Of a stretch of 27,049 nucleotides of DNA, positions 1-9,653 are shown piece by piece. Where the stretch lies: assembly GCA_047618565.1 (NCBI GenBank), contig JBLHKW010000063.1, positions 1 to 27,049 on the forward strand. Direction: 5' to 3'. Position numbers and translations under genes: made by a program. The number at the start of each line of letters is the position of its first letter. Within the stretch, counting starts at the first letter, position 1. The notes below the pieces were generated by a model. It was not told the origin of the DNA. It saw only the letters and a list, made by a program, of their open reading frames with translations, and ran no database searches. Origin of the DNA: JBLHKW01 sp047618565 (GTDB taxonomy: Bacteria > Planctomycetota > UBA1135 > GCA-002686595).

Positions 1-530
1 AAGAAGCGCAGGCAGGTGATCGGGTTGCCGTACAGGTGCTGGTGCGTGTAGGCCATCAGCTCGGCCGCGCGCTTGGTGGCCGCGTAGGGCGAGACCGGGC
101 GCGAGATGTCGTCGGTCTCCTTGAACGGCACACTCTCGTTGCCGCCGTAGACGCTCGACGAGGATGCCAGCACGAAGCGCATCTCGGGGCGCAGGCGTAC
201 CTCTTCAAGCAGGCCCAGGGTACCGCGGATGTTGACGTCCTCGTACAGCAAGGGGTCCTTGAGGGACGGGCGCACACCTGCCATTGCGGCGAGGTGAACG
301 ACCGCATCGAAGTTCCCGTCGGCGAAGATCTTGCGCACCAGGTCCCGGTCGCGGATGTCGCCCTCGACCAGCTGCGCGTCTTCAAGACCGGTCAGGTTCT
401 GACGCTTGATGGCGGGGTCGTAGAAGTCGTTGAAGTTGTCGAGGATCGTGAGCGCGTGTCCGAGCGCCAGAAAGCGCTCGCACAGGTGCGACCCGATGAA
501 ACCTGCTCCGCCAGTGACGAGAATGTTCAT
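1..530 (-). CDS. NAD-dependent epimerase, probable UDP-glucuronate 4-epimerase (3' part outside window)
   Basis: This is an extended short-chain dehydrogenase/reductase that most likely interconverts UDP-glucuronate and UDP-galacturonate in the cytosol. The first 176 residues are visible and the frame stays open to the left edge. The N-terminus carries the NAD-binding GGAGFIGSH motif (residues 7-15). The DNFNDFYDP segment (31-39) is typical of UDP-glucuronate epimerases (CapI type). SSSSVYG (123-129) supplies the catalytic Ser/Thr, and Tyr149 and Lys153 form the YxxxK pair. The ATG at 530 lies two bases after the glmS stop, so the two genes are probably co-transcribed. Exact substrate is inferred: a UDP-glucose 4-epimerase or another UDP-sugar epimerase of the same fold cannot be excluded without the C-terminal substrate-binding half. 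The UDP-glucuronate decarboxylase gene upstream supports a UDP-glucuronate substrate. Confidence 0.85.
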   Translation of the reverse strand, partial: MNILVTGGAGFIGSHLCERFLALGHALTILDNFNDFYDPAIKRQNLTGLEDAQLVEGDIRDRDLVRKIFADGNFDAVVHLAAMAGVRPSLKDPLLYEDVNIRGTLGLLEEVRLRPEMRFVLASSSSVYGGNESVPFKETDDISRPVSPYAATKRAAELMAYTHQHLYGNPITCLRF

Positions 531-532
531 GC

Positions 533-2374
533 TCACTCGACCGTGACGCTCTTGGCGAGGTTGCGCGGCTTGTCGATGTCACAACCACGCATCTCGGCGA
601 TGTAGTAGGCGAGGAATTGCAGCGGGATGGTGTTCAGGATCGGAGAAACCCATTCGCTGGTCTCCGGGACGTGGATCGAGGCATCGGCAATCGAGTGGCT
701 CTGGGGGTCCGAGCCGACGCTGATCACCTCGCCACCGCGCGCCTTGACCTGTTCGATATTCGCGCGCACCTTCTCGGCCACCTTGCCGACGCTGTTGACC
801 GAGACGATGGCCATGCCGGGCTCGATCAGGGCGATCGGTCCGTGCTTCATTTCCCCCGCAGGGTAGCCCTCGGCGTGCATGTACGAGATCTCCTTGAGCT
901 TCAGGGCGCCTTCGAGCGCAACCGGGAAGTTGATCCCGCGCCCGAGGAAGAGGAAGCCCTTCGCGTCCTTGTAGCGCGCTGCGATCTCGCGCACCGACGT
1001 CGTGAACGACTCGCTCAGGAGCGAGTCCATGAGGGGCCGCAGCTGGCGCAGGTCGGCCAGCAGGCGCTGGCCCTGTTCCAGGTCCAGGGTGCCGCGCGCG
1101 CGCCCCATGCGCACCGCGAGCATGAACGCGGCGGCGACCTGGGCCACGAAGGCCTTGGTGCTGGCGACGCCGATCTCGGGGCCGGCGTGGGTCAGGATAA
1201 CCTGGTCGCACTCGCGCACCTGGGTGCTGCCCTCGACGTTGCAGATGGCCGCCGTGGTCGCCCCGAGTTCGCGCGCCAGTCGCGTCGCGGCCAGGGTATC
1301 GGCGGTCTCGCCGGATTGGGAGAAGGCCAGGCACAGGGTGCCCTCGAGCAGGCAGGGATCGCGGTAGCGGAACTCCGAGGCGAAATCCACGTCGACCGGG
1401 ACGCGCGCCAGGCCCTCGATCAAGTAGCGCGCGATCCAGCCCGCGTGCAAGGCCGTACCGCATGCGGCCACCTGCACGCGCGTGATCGAGCGCATGAGTT
1501 CGTCGTCGAAGCCGCCGTTCTCGAAGTGGAAGTCGCCGCGCTCGTCGTCCATACGCGCGAAGGCGGTGCGTGCCAGGACGTCGGGCTGCTCGTGGATCTC
1601 CTTCAGCATGAAGTGCGGGAAGGTGCCTTTGCCCGCGTCTTCAGCATCCCAGTCGACATGGTCCACGGGGCGCTCGACGGGCGTGCCATCCAGGTCGGTG
1701 ATGCGCAGGGAGCCGGGTCGCAGCTCGACCACATCCCCATCCACCAGGAAGGTGACATCGCGTGTGTGCTTGACGAGGCCGAGCACATCGGACGCCAGGT
1801 AGGCGGCATCGGGCGTGACCGCCACGGCCAGGGGCGGCCCCTGGCGCGCGCAGACGAGCTCGCCTTCGCCGTCCCCTACCGAGAGCACCGCAATCGCATA
1901 GTAGCCCTGGATGCGGCGCAGACTGGCGCGCGTGGCATCCGCCAGGCTGCTGCCCTTGGCCAGTTGCGCGTCGATCAGATGCGCCAGCACCTCGGTGTCG
2001 GTCTCGGACTCAAAGGTCACGCCGGCCTGCTGGAGCTCGGCCTTGAGCTCGAGGTAGTTCTCGAAGATGCCGTTGTGCACGACGGCGATGCGCGCGCCGC
2101 CCGCAGTGTGGGGGTGGGCATTCGCGTCGATCGGCGCACCGTGCGTCGCCCAGCGCGTGTGACCAATGCCTGCCGCGCAGCCGACCAGATCATCGCCGAG
2201 AACCTCGCGCAGACGATCGAGGCGCCCGGCGCGCTTGCGCACCTCAAGGCTGCCGGAGCGCACCACGGCAATCCCGGAGCTGTCGTAGCCCCGGTACTCG
2301 AGAACCCGCAGGCCTTCGATCAGTCCCTCGACGACCGAGCCGCCTCGGCGAATGGTTCCGACGATGCCACACAT
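533..2374 (-). CDS. glmS: Glutamine-fructose-6-phosphate aminotransferase (isomerizing)
   Basis: GlmS makes glucosamine-6-phosphate from fructose-6-phosphate and glutamine, the first committed step to UDP-GlcNAc for peptidoglycan and other glycans. The 613-residue length is normal. Cys2 after the initiator Met is the N-terminal nucleophile of the class-II glutamine amidotransferase domain (about 1-220), with RGYDSSGIA (28-36), GHTRWATHG (71-79) and HNG at 100-102. Two SIS sugar-isomerase domains follow, with the signatures ACGTALHAG, FSQSGETADT and HAEGYPAGEMKHGP. The C-terminus ends DIDKPRNLAKSVTVE, where the Lys near the end (about 608) matches the sugar Schiff-base lysine of E. coli GlmS. 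Start ATG 2374 is fixed by the need for Cys2. The gene lies 64 bases after the decarboxylase stop, behind an intrinsic terminator, so it probably has its own promoter. There is no room for a glmS ribozyme. Confidence 0.98.
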   Translation of the reverse strand: MCGIVGTIRRGGSVVEGLIEGLRVLEYRGYDSSGIAVVRSGSLEVRKRAGRLDRLREVLGDDLVGCAAGIGHTRWATHGAPIDANAHPHTAGGARIAVVHNGIFENYLELKAELQQAGVTFESETDTEVLAHLIDAQLAKGSSLADATRASLRRIQGYYAIAVLSVGDGEGELVCARQGPPLAVAVTPDAAYLASDVLGLVKHTRDVTFLVDGDVVELRPGSLRITDLDGTPVERPVDHVDWDAEDAGKGTFPHFMLKEIHEQPDVLARTAFARMDDERGDFHFENGGFDDELMRSITRVQVAACGTALHAGWIARYLIEGLARVPVDVDFASEFRYRDPCLLEGTLCLAFSQSGETADTLAATRLARELGATTAAICNVEGSTQVRECDQVILTHAGPEIGVASTKAFVAQVAAAFMLAVRMGRARGTLDLEQGQRLLADLRQLRPLMDSLLSESFTTSVREIAARYKDAKGFLFLGRGINFPVALEGALKLKEISYMHAEGYPAGEMKHGPIALIEPGMAIVSVNSVGKVAEKVRANIEQVKARGGEVISVGSDPQSHSIADASIHVPETSEWVSPILNTIPLQFLAYYIAEMRGCDIDKPRNLAKSVTVE

Positions 2375-2412
2375 ATGGGTTCTTGCGCTCGCTGGCGCGT
2401 TCTTGGTCTCTC

Positions 2413-2434
2413 AAAAAGCCTGGGGGAGCAGGCT
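2413..2434 (-). terminator. Rho-independent terminator after the acc/decarboxylase operon
   Basis: On the minus strand a perfect 6-bp stem (AGCCTG/CAGGCT) with a six-base C-rich loop runs directly into a run of five T (A2413-A2417 on plus). It begins five bases after the decarboxylase stop codon and lies before the glmS start. This is the only hairpin in the window with a proper U-tract. It implies that glmS and the epimerase form a separate or attenuated transcription unit. Confidence 0.75.
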
Positions 2435-2438
2435 CGGG

Positions 2439-3387
<949 letters not shown>

Positions 3388-3398
<11 letters not shown>

Positions 3399-4341
3399 TC
3401 GGATCTCCTTTGTCTTCCATGTTCTGTGTGGCGGGATCCCCGCCGGGATCGCTCGGTTCAGGCGGCGAGGAGTCGTCCTCGCCAGCCGGTGTAGGTGCGA
3501 CGTGACCGACGGGCGCGAACAGCAGTTCGTCGCCGACGTTCAGCCTGAAGCGTGCTCCAAAGGCGCGCAGTTCGTGATCGCCGGTGGCGCGCACGCGGGT
3601 CTCACCCAGGGCCAGGTCCTCGTCGAGCACCTCGACTTCTCCGCGCACTTCGATCTGCAGTCCAGGAGCGCCGAGTACCTGGAAGCCAGGATCCGGCTGG
3701 AACGGACTCGAGCCTGCGGAGAGCAGCGGCAGGTCGATCAGGTGCCCGGGGTCCAGATCGAACACCTGGTCCCGGTAGGCGACCCGGCCGACGCCGGTGG
3801 AGCGATTGCGGATGCGCACGATCTGTCGCTGCACGTGTTCGATCACGATCGGACCGGACTCGAAAAGCAGCACGGCTCCACCCATGAGCTGCACCCGGTC
3901 ATCGGGGTGCATGTTGAGGGTCACGTGTTCGGCGTGCTGCAGGATGAAGGTGGGCTCGCCGCGGCTGGGCGATCCGATGACACCGCAGCCCTCGCCGAAC
4001 AGCACGATCGAAGTGCCGTTGGGCCAGAGCACCTCGAGCCGTCCGCCCGACCCGCAGGAAGCCCAGCTGCCGGCCCTGGCGCGCTCGGTCTTGCGGTAAA
4101 AGGTCAGGGGCGTGGACTGCGCTCGTCCGGCGTGCCGTATCTGCACCGGATCCGAATGGCGTACGATCAGCACCTCCTCCGGGCCGGGTGGATACTGATC
4201 GATGCTTCCAGGGGGCAGCGGCCCCTCGGGCGTGCCCATGGGGCGCGGGTGCCGCTGCGTGTCGATATAGCAGCCCGTGCTCAGGAGCAAGGTCAGTCCC
4301 AGGACGGCCGCGGCGCTGGTGTTCGAGAAGGACTGTCCCAC
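3388..4341 (-). CDS. Predicted lipoprotein of unknown function, FecR-like core
   Basis: I do not recognise a specific family. The 317-residue product (GTG start) begins with a signal sequence, residues 10-20 being hydrophobic, ending in LLLSTGC with Cys24 as the probable lipidated residue. The -3 position is Ser rather than Leu, so the lipobox is imperfect. Residues 70-250 are predicted beta-rich, with short strands and a stretch VLWPNGTSIVLFG that resembles the dGs-v-L pattern of FecR domains; this resemblance is weak. The last 35 residues are acidic, Pro/Asp/Ser-rich and probably disordered. GTG 4341 is chosen because it follows the accC stop by 8 bases, has GAGG at SD distance (TGAGGTTCGAC before the start) and places the signal peptide at the N-terminus. 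A longer reading frame upstream only reads antiphase through accC. It overlaps the decarboxylase start by 11 bases. Confidence 0.75.
3405..3410 (-). promoter_or_regulatory. Shine-Dalgarno of UDP-glucuronate decarboxylase
   Basis: AAGGAG on the minus strand, six bases before ATG 3398. It lies inside the last codons of the upstream lipoprotein gene and fixes the decarboxylase start. Confidence 0.8.
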
Positions 4342-4349
4342 GTCGAACC

Positions 4350-5711
4350 TCAGCCGGTTCCCCTGGAATGGGGGCCGAAGTAGCGCTCGACAAAGCCCGT
4401 GTCGTGCTCTGCGGAGCCGAAATCGGAGTGCTCCAGGATGTCCCTCAGGATCGGGATCGTCGTCGCCGGTCCCTCGATGATGAATTCGCCCAGGGCTCGC
4501 AGCATGGTCTGGATCGCCTCCTCGCGCGTCGGCCTGTGGACCAGGAGCTTGGCGATCATGGAGTCGTAGTTCGGCGGAATCCGGTAACCACTGTAGCAAT
4601 GGCTGTCGACCCTTACGCCAGGGCCGCCCGGCGGGATGAAGGCCTTCACTAACCCGGGGGACGGCTGGAAGTCTCGCTCCGGATCCTCCGCATTGATGCG
4701 GCACTCGATCACGTGGCCCGAGGGCTTGATGTCGTCCTGTGAGTAGCGCATGCCCTCGCCCGACGCGATGCGCAGCTGCTCCTGGATCAGGTCGATGCCG
4801 TTGACCATCTCGGTCACCGTATGCTCCACCTGGATCCTGGCGTTGACCTCGATGAAGAAGAAGTTCCCCTCGCGGTCGAGCAGGAATTCAACCGTCCCGG
4901 CATTGTGGTAACTGGCCGCCTTGGCCATGCGCACGGCGGCGGCGCAGATCTTCTTGCGCTGGCGCGGCGTGATGCTGGCCGACGGGGACTCTTCCACGAG
5001 CTTCTGGTGCCGGCGCTGTACCGAGCAGTCGCGCTCCCCGAGGTGGATGACCTTGCCGCCCGGAGCGCCGAGGATCTGCACCTCGATGTGGCGCGGATGT
5101 TCGACAAACTTCTCGATGTAGACGTCGCCGTTGTTGAAGGCAGCCTTGGCCTCTGCGCGCGCGGCGTGCAGGCCGTTCAGGAGACTCGGCTCGTTGCTGG
5201 CGACGCGCATACCGCGCCCGCCGCCACCGGCCGTGGCCTTGACGATCACCGGGTAACCGATTTCGCGCGCCACCTTGAGTGCCGTCTCCTCGTCCTCGAC
5301 GATGCCGTCGGAGCCGGGCACGACCGGAACGGAGGCCTTGATGGCCATCTCGCGCGCACGCGCCTTGTCGCCCACGGACGCGATCGTCTCGGGCGCCGGC
5401 CCGATGAACTGGATCTGGCAGGACTGGCACACCTCCGCAAAGTGCGCGTTCTCGGCCAGGAAGCCGTAGCCCGGATGGATGGCCTCGACGTCCGCGATCT
5501 CGGCCGCGGAGATGATCTTGGGGATGTCCAGATAGGACGAGATACTCGCCGCCGGGCCGACGCAGATGGTCTCGTCCGCCTGGCGCAGATACAGCGCGTC
5601 CGCATCTGCCTCCGAGTAGATGGCCACGGTCTCGACCCCGAGCTCGCGGCACGCACGAATCACGCGTTGGGCGATTTCGCCCCTGTTGGCAATCAGGACC
5701 CGTCGGAACAT
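4350..5711 (-). CDS. accC: Acetyl-CoA carboxylase, biotin carboxylase subunit
   Basis: AccC carboxylates the biotin on AccB using ATP and bicarbonate, the first half-reaction of malonyl-CoA synthesis for fatty acids. The 453 residues match the usual ~450. The N-terminal biotin-carboxylase fold starts FRRVLIANRGEIA. The ATP-grasp region has the glycine-rich loop TAGGGGRGMR (160-169), GERDCSVQRRHQKLVEESPS (225-244), and EVNARIQVEH (288-297) with catalytic Arg292. Most AccC proteins read EMNTR-QVEHPVTE here; the EVNAR form and Thr298 for Pro are variants, but catalytic residues are kept. The ATG at 5711 shares one base with the accB stop (TGATG), so the two are translationally coupled. The reading frame continues open upstream to 6290, but that part is an antiphase overlap of accB. 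No carboxyltransferase genes (accA, accD) are in the window. Confidence 0.97.
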   Translation of the reverse strand: MFRRVLIANRGEIAQRVIRACRELGVETVAIYSEADADALYLRQADETICVGPAASISSYLDIPKIISAAEIADVEAIHPGYGFLAENAHFAEVCQSCQIQFIGPAPETIASVGDKARAREMAIKASVPVVPGSDGIVEDEETALKVAREIGYPVIVKATAGGGGRGMRVASNEPSLLNGLHAARAEAKAAFNNGDVYIEKFVEHPRHIEVQILGAPGGKVIHLGERDCSVQRRHQKLVEESPSASITPRQRKKICAAAVRMAKAASYHNAGTVEFLLDREGNFFFIEVNARIQVEHTVTEMVNGIDLIQEQLRIASGEGMRYSQDDIKPSGHVIECRINAEDPERDFQPSPGLVKAFIPPGGPGVRVDSHCYSGYRIPPNYDSMIAKLLVHRPTREEAIQTMLRALGEFIIEGPATTIPILRDILEHSDFGSAEHDTGFVERYFGPHSRGTG

Positions 5712-6196
5712 CAGCGCGTCTTGACGAGGAACAGCGGCTGCCCGAATTCGACCGGGTCCCCGTTCTCCACGAGGATCTGGACGATCTCGCCCTTGCACTC
5801 GGCCTGGATCTCGTTCATCACCTTCATGGCCTCGATGACGCAGACGACGTCCTCGTCGCCCACCTGGGCGCCCTCCGTGGCGAAGGGCTCGGCCTCCGGC
5901 GACGAGGCGCGATAGAACGTGCCCACCATCGGGCTCTTCAGCTGAAAGAGGTTGGGATCGATGACCTCGTCGGCGGCTTCCGCGCCCGGCACGGCGGCCA
6001 GGTTCGGCATACTGGCCAGGGCCGCGGGCGCCGCAGCACTCGACATCATGACGACCGGCGGGCCGGCGGCGGGGCCAGGGGGCAGGCCACGCTTGAGGTG
6101 GATGCTCAGGCCAGCCTTCTGATCGTCGATCTTGAGCTCGCTCAGCTCGCCGCGCTCCATGAGGCGTAGGAGGTGGCGCAACAGCTTGAGGTCCAT
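5711..6196 (-). CDS. accB: Acetyl-CoA carboxylase biotin carboxyl carrier protein
   Basis: AccB is the biotinylated carrier subunit of acetyl-CoA carboxylase. The 161 residues compare well with E. coli (156). An N-terminal helical region MDLKLLRHLLRLMERGELSE (1-20) is followed by a Pro/Ala-rich flexible linker (38-75). The biotinyl domain (about 80-161) has KSPMVGTFYRASSPEA and the biotin site EAMKVMNE, with Lys125 as biotinylated residue. ATG 6196 is chosen because it begins at the conserved domain; upstream in-frame sequence to 6418 lacks similarity and overlaps moaC. No strong Shine-Dalgarno is visible. The gene is first in the accBC operon, 178 bases after the moaC stop, where a promoter probably lies. 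I could not pick out a convincing -35/-10 pair there. Confidence 0.95.
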   Translation of the reverse strand: MDLKLLRHLLRLMERGELSELKIDDQKAGLSIHLKRGLPPGPAAGPPVVMMSSAAAPAALASMPNLAAVPGAEAADEVIDPNLFQLKSPMVGTFYRASSPEAEPFATEGAQVGDEDVVCVIEAMKVMNEIQAECKGEIVQILVENGDPVEFGQPLFLVKTR

Positions 6197-6374
6197 GGGC
6201 AGTGTTCTTGGGGGGATGGGACGACCTCGCCTGGAAACGGAGACCGTGGCGGGGAGTGTAGCGGCCCGATGCGGCCGGTTCTCGCCCCAACTTCGGACGA
6301 TCACCTGGCAGCTTGCTTCAGGGCGGTCCGGTGGTCGAAGCCTTTTTCGAATTGCAGGCCTGCTCGGCCCCTGG

Positions 6375-6902
6375 TCAGCCCGCCTCGCCCTTGCGCCAGG
6401 TGCCGGACTTCCCGCCACTCTTCTCGAGCAGCTCGACCGCCTCCAGCCGGATGCCCTTGCTCAGGGCCTTCGTCATGTCGTAGACGGTCAAGCTGGCGAT
6501 CGAAGCCCCCACCATGCTCTCCATCTCCACCCCGGTCCGGCCCGTGCAGGAGGTCCGGCAGCGCACCTCCAGGCGGGTGTCGTCGAGGGCCTCAAAGTCA
6601 ATTTGGACCCAATCGAGCGCCAGGGGGTGGCACATGGGGATCAGGTCCCCGGTGCGCTTTGCGGCCAGGATGCCCGCCGTCCGGGCCACCTCCGTCACGG
6701 GCCCCTTGGGCCCCCCCTCGGCCATGACGTGTTCGAGCAGGCCGGGCGGAAAGACCACCACGGCGCGCGCGAGGGCGCTGCGCGCGCTGGTCGGCTTCTG
6801 GCCCACATCCACCATCCGCGACCGGGTCTGGCTGCCGCTGTGCTCGACATGGGAAAGGTCACCCGCCGCGCCCTGTGAGCTATTTTCGCCTCTTGTTTCC
6901 AT
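6375..6902 (-). CDS. moaC: Cyclic pyranopterin monophosphate synthase
   Basis: MoaC makes cyclic pyranopterin monophosphate from the MoaA product, the second part of the first step of molybdenum cofactor biosynthesis. The 175-residue length is slightly long because of a ~15-residue N-terminal extension. Conserved blocks are LSHVEHSGSQTRSRMVDVG (16-34), KGPVTEVARTAGILAAKRT (66-84), the active-site DLIPMCHPL (86-94), and TGRTGVEMESMVGA then YDMTKALSKG (141-150), where Lys145 lies in the catalytic motif. ATG 6902 is preferred (an AGG about eight bases upstream) over an ORF start at 7088, which would add 62 unrelated residues and overlap the start of the divergent protease gene. No other moa gene is in the window, so this is a lone moaC. 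The 167-base gap to the protease must hold two divergent promoters. Confidence 0.95.
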   Translation of the reverse strand: METRGENSSQGAAGDLSHVEHSGSQTRSRMVDVGQKPTSARSALARAVVVFPPGLLEHVMAEGGPKGPVTEVARTAGILAAKRTGDLIPMCHPLALDWVQIDFEALDDTRLEVRCRTSCTGRTGVEMESMVGASIASLTVYDMTKALSKGIRLEAVELLEKSGGKSGTWRKGEAG

Positions 6903-7069
6903 TATCAACCTGTCGGGAGATGCTTCCAGGTGGGTCTGAGTATCAAATAGGTTCCCATACAAACAGACTGGCCCCGGGGACCCTACATTTTGCTCAGCCG
7001 ATTTTACTCGACCCCATGAACCTGGTGCGACGATAGCGGCTGACGAGAACCCGTCCCAATGAGAAACAG

Positions 7070-9598
7070 ATGACTTGGAATCCTGCAACGCTGCTCGCCC
7101 TTTCCGTCCTTATGACTGCTCCCTCCAGCGCAGCCGTGGTGGGCCAGAATACCGAGGCCGGTGACCTGGCGCAGATCATCGCACAGCGCACCCAGGTCGC
7201 CGAGGAGCTGGGCGTCGGTGAACTATGGAGCGAGGCACGCAGCCTCGCGACCCTGATCGGGGACGAGGCCGGCAGCGCATTCGACGCGGCCGTCGACCGC
7301 CAGCTGGCGAGCGAGGGGCAATCCCCGCGCGCGCTCCTGTTCCTGGCGGCCTCGCGCCTCTTCGGTGAGAACATCGACTACGAACTGATCGTCTCGAAGC
7401 TGCAGCCGCTGCTCAGCGGTGCGGACGAGGAACTGGCAGTGGCCACCGCCGAGCTGCTCGGATCCAGCGACCTACGTGCGGACCTCTCCGGCGACGATCG
7501 CAGCGATCTTGCAGACGAGATGATCCGCGTGGCGCGCGATGGCGATTCGGCCCCCGACAGGCGCGTGGCGTGTGCCATCGCCGCCTACGAGATCGGTCTT
7601 GGACCGCAGATATCCGCCGGCCAGCGGGTGCTGTTCGGGTTCCTGGACTCCAGCGACCCGAGCCTGCGCGCCAAGGGCGCCCTGGGCCTGGCCGCCATCG
7701 ATGCGGGCACCGAGAACCGCGACGTCGAGTCCGAGTTGAGTCGACTCGCCCAGCTGCCCGGTGCGGAGGGACGTCTGGCAGCTGCCTACCTCAAGCAACT
7801 GGACATCGTCCGGCTGAAGGAGACCCAGCTTCGCCGTATGCGGGAGATGTCCGAGGACTTCACCGGCAACGGTTTCGCCGACGACCCCGGCATGCGGCGC
7901 TTCGCGGTCGCGCTCGACCTCGTGCTGCGCGATCACCTCGAGGGCGACAAGGTCGACCGTGAGGAGCTCGTGGAAGCGGCCGTCAACGGCATGCTGCGCA
8001 GCCTCGACCGTCACTCGGCCTACTTCTCGCCGCGCGCCTACAAGCGCTTCGAACAGGACCTCGAGGCCGAGTACGGCGGCATCGGTGCCTACGTGCGCGA
8101 GGATCCCGAGGACCACCTCTTCACGATCACTCGCCCGATCTACTCCGGCCCGGCCTACCACGCGGGCCTAGCCACGGACGACAAGATCGTGCGCATCGGC
8201 GACTGGCCGACGATCGGGAAGCCCGTCGACGAGATCATCAAGCGCCTCAAGGGGCGTCCGCAGACCCCCGTCACCCTTTACGTCTGGCGCCGCGGTATGG
8301 AAGCTGAACTCATCGATCGACCGAGCGATGAGATGGCGGTCACCCTCGAGCGCGCCCAGATCGTCATCCCGCCCGTGCATTCAGAAATGCTCCCGGGCGG
8401 CATCGGGCTGGTGGAGCTCACCACGTTCAGTCGCGTCGCGAGCCAGGAGCTGATCAAGCGCCTGGACAAGATGCGCAGGCAGGGTATGCGTGCGGTGATT
8501 CTGGACCTGCGCAACAACTCAGGTGGCCTGCTCAGCGAGGCCGTCAACGTGACCGACCTGTTCTTGCCCAAGGGCAAGTCCGTGGTCAGCACCGAGAGCC
8601 GTCTGGGTCGCGAGCACGCCTACAAGACGCCGCGCCCGGCCTTCATCCATGAGGACATGCCGGTCGTCGTGCTGATCAACCGCTTCAGTGCCTCGGCCTC
8701 CGAGATCGTCTCGGGCGCCCTGCAGGACCACGGCCGCGCGATCCTCATCGGACGGCGCAGCTTCGGCAAGGGCTCGGTACAGAACCTGGTCACCCTGCCC
8801 GGTGAAGGTGATGACGAATACGCCGACGAGAACGATAACCGTCGCTACGACAACTGGGAGACCATCACCAAGGACTGGAACGGCAACGGCGAGTTCGACT
8901 ACGCCCCGCGCGTCAAGCTGACCGTCGAGCGCTACCTGCTCCCGACCGGACGCTCGATCCATCGCGAGCTGGACGAGGAAGGCAACATAGTCTCACCCGG
9001 TGGCGTCGAGCCCGACCAGGACGTGCGCCAGAAGCGCTGGGCGCAGTGGAAGCTCCAGGAGATCCAGCGCCTGGTGACCGAGCGCGTGACCCAAGCCTGG
9101 GCGCGTGACCATTTCGATGCCAACCGCGAGCTATTCGACCAGATCGCCAGCGGGGACATGGATGACACGTCCCTCTATCCGGGCTTCGAGGAGTTCTACG
9201 CATCCCTCGATACGGTACTTGCACGGGGCGACGTGCGTTTCCTGTTACGGCGCGAGGTGCGCCGCCTGGTCCAGGACCGGCGCGGTGAGGCGTTCCCCCT
9301 CGGTGGCGATTACCAGGAGGATCTGCAGCTGCAAGCGGGCATCCGCTCGGTGCTGGAACAGCTAGGCGATTCCGCCGAGGAGATCGACGCCTACGCGGTC
9401 ACCTTCGAACCGCGCGCGGAGGACAAGGAAGAAGTCGAGAACAAGATCGTGCGTAGCCCGGGCGCCGAAGCGCGCGCTGGCCTGGAGGCGGCACGTGCCC
9501 TCATCGCGGCGGCAGGCACCCAGGACGGCCACCTGTCCGAGGCCAAGCTTCGCGAGTTGAACGCCATCATCGACGAGGCGCTCAACGAGAGGAACTGA
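7070..9598 (+). CDS. Secreted S41-family carboxy-terminal processing protease with PDZ domain
   Basis: This is a periplasmic or exported tail-specific protease (Prc/CtpA type). The 842 residues are longer than E. coli Prc (682). Residues 1-22 form a signal peptide. About 30-300 is helical, repeat-like and of unknown fold. A PDZ domain follows at about 330-408 (YGGIGAYV; SGPAYHAGLATDDKIVRIGD). The S41 core (about 440-640) has AVILDLRNNSGGLL, SASASEIVSGAL with the predicted nucleophile Ser542, and SFGKGSVQ with Lys567, 25 residues on as in Prc. Between Lys567 and the strand RVKLTVERYLLPTGRSIHR is an acidic insert (about 576-611) that includes DWNGNGEFD, which looks like a calcium-binding loop. 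The C-terminal ~200 residues are helical and charged. ATG 7070 gives the signal peptide, though its Shine-Dalgarno is weak. The gene is monocistronic and converges on the AI-2E transporter gene. Confidence 0.92.
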   Translation: MTWNPATLLALSVLMTAPSSAAVVGQNTEAGDLAQIIAQRTQVAEELGVGELWSEARSLATLIGDEAGSAFDAAVDRQLASEGQSPRALLFLAASRLFGENIDYELIVSKLQPLLSGADEELAVATAELLGSSDLRADLSGDDRSDLADEMIRVARDGDSAPDRRVACAIAAYEIGLGPQISAGQRVLFGFLDSSDPSLRAKGALGLAAIDAGTENRDVESELSRLAQLPGAEGRLAAAYLKQLDIVRLKETQLRRMREMSEDFTGNGFADDPGMRRFAVALDLVLRDHLEGDKVDREELVEAAVNGMLRSLDRHSAYFSPRAYKRFEQDLEAEYGGIGAYVREDPEDHLFTITRPIYSGPAYHAGLATDDKIVRIGDWPTIGKPVDEIIKRLKGRPQTPVTLYVWRRGMEAELIDRPSDEMAVTLERAQIVIPPVHSEMLPGGIGLVELTTFSRVASQELIKRLDKMRRQGMRAVILDLRNNSGGLLSEAVNVTDLFLPKGKSVVSTESRLGREHAYKTPRPAFIHEDMPVVVLINRFSASASEIVSGALQDHGRAILIGRRSFGKGSVQNLVTLPGEGDDEYADENDNRRYDNWETITKDWNGNGEFDYAPRVKLTVERYLLPTGRSIHRELDEEGNIVSPGGVEPDQDVRQKRWAQWKLQEIQRLVTERVTQAWARDHFDANRELFDQIASGDMDDTSLYPGFEEFYASLDTVLARGDVRFLLRREVRRLVQDRRGEAFPLGGDYQEDLQLQAGIRSVLEQLGDSAEEIDAYAVTFEPRAEDKEEVENKIVRSPGAEARAGLEAARALIAAAGTQDGHLSEAKLRELNAIIDEALNERN

Positions 9599-9613
9599 GC
9601 CTCGAGGCACCGC

Positions 9614-9641
9614 GAGCGGGAGCCCGAGCGGGTTCCCGCTC
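9614..9641. terminator. Bidirectional hairpin between convergent genes
   Basis: A 12-bp inverted repeat (11 Watson-Crick pairs plus one G-T) closes a four-base loop GAGC. It sits in the 55-base gap between the S41 protease stop and the AI-2E transporter stop. There is no T-tract on either side, so it may be a transcript-end stabiliser or factor-aided terminator rather than a classic intrinsic one. Confidence 0.6.
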
Positions 9642-9653
9642 CCGTCCCTGGCT

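Noticed and set aside
2375..2438. Possible glmS ribozyme ahead of glmS
   Set aside because: Only 64 bases separate the genes, and most of that is the intrinsic terminator. There is no room for the ribozyme core.
6255..6260. TACACT (minus) as -10 box for accB
   Set aside because: No acceptable -35 lies at 16-18 bases. A similar TACACT at 13126-13131 before the secreted-protein gene also lacks a -35.
7059..7073. Four-codon ORF (ATG AGA AAC AGA TGA) overlapping the S41 protease start
   Set aside because: It could couple translation, but a frame this short is expected by chance and has no Shine-Dalgarno of its own.
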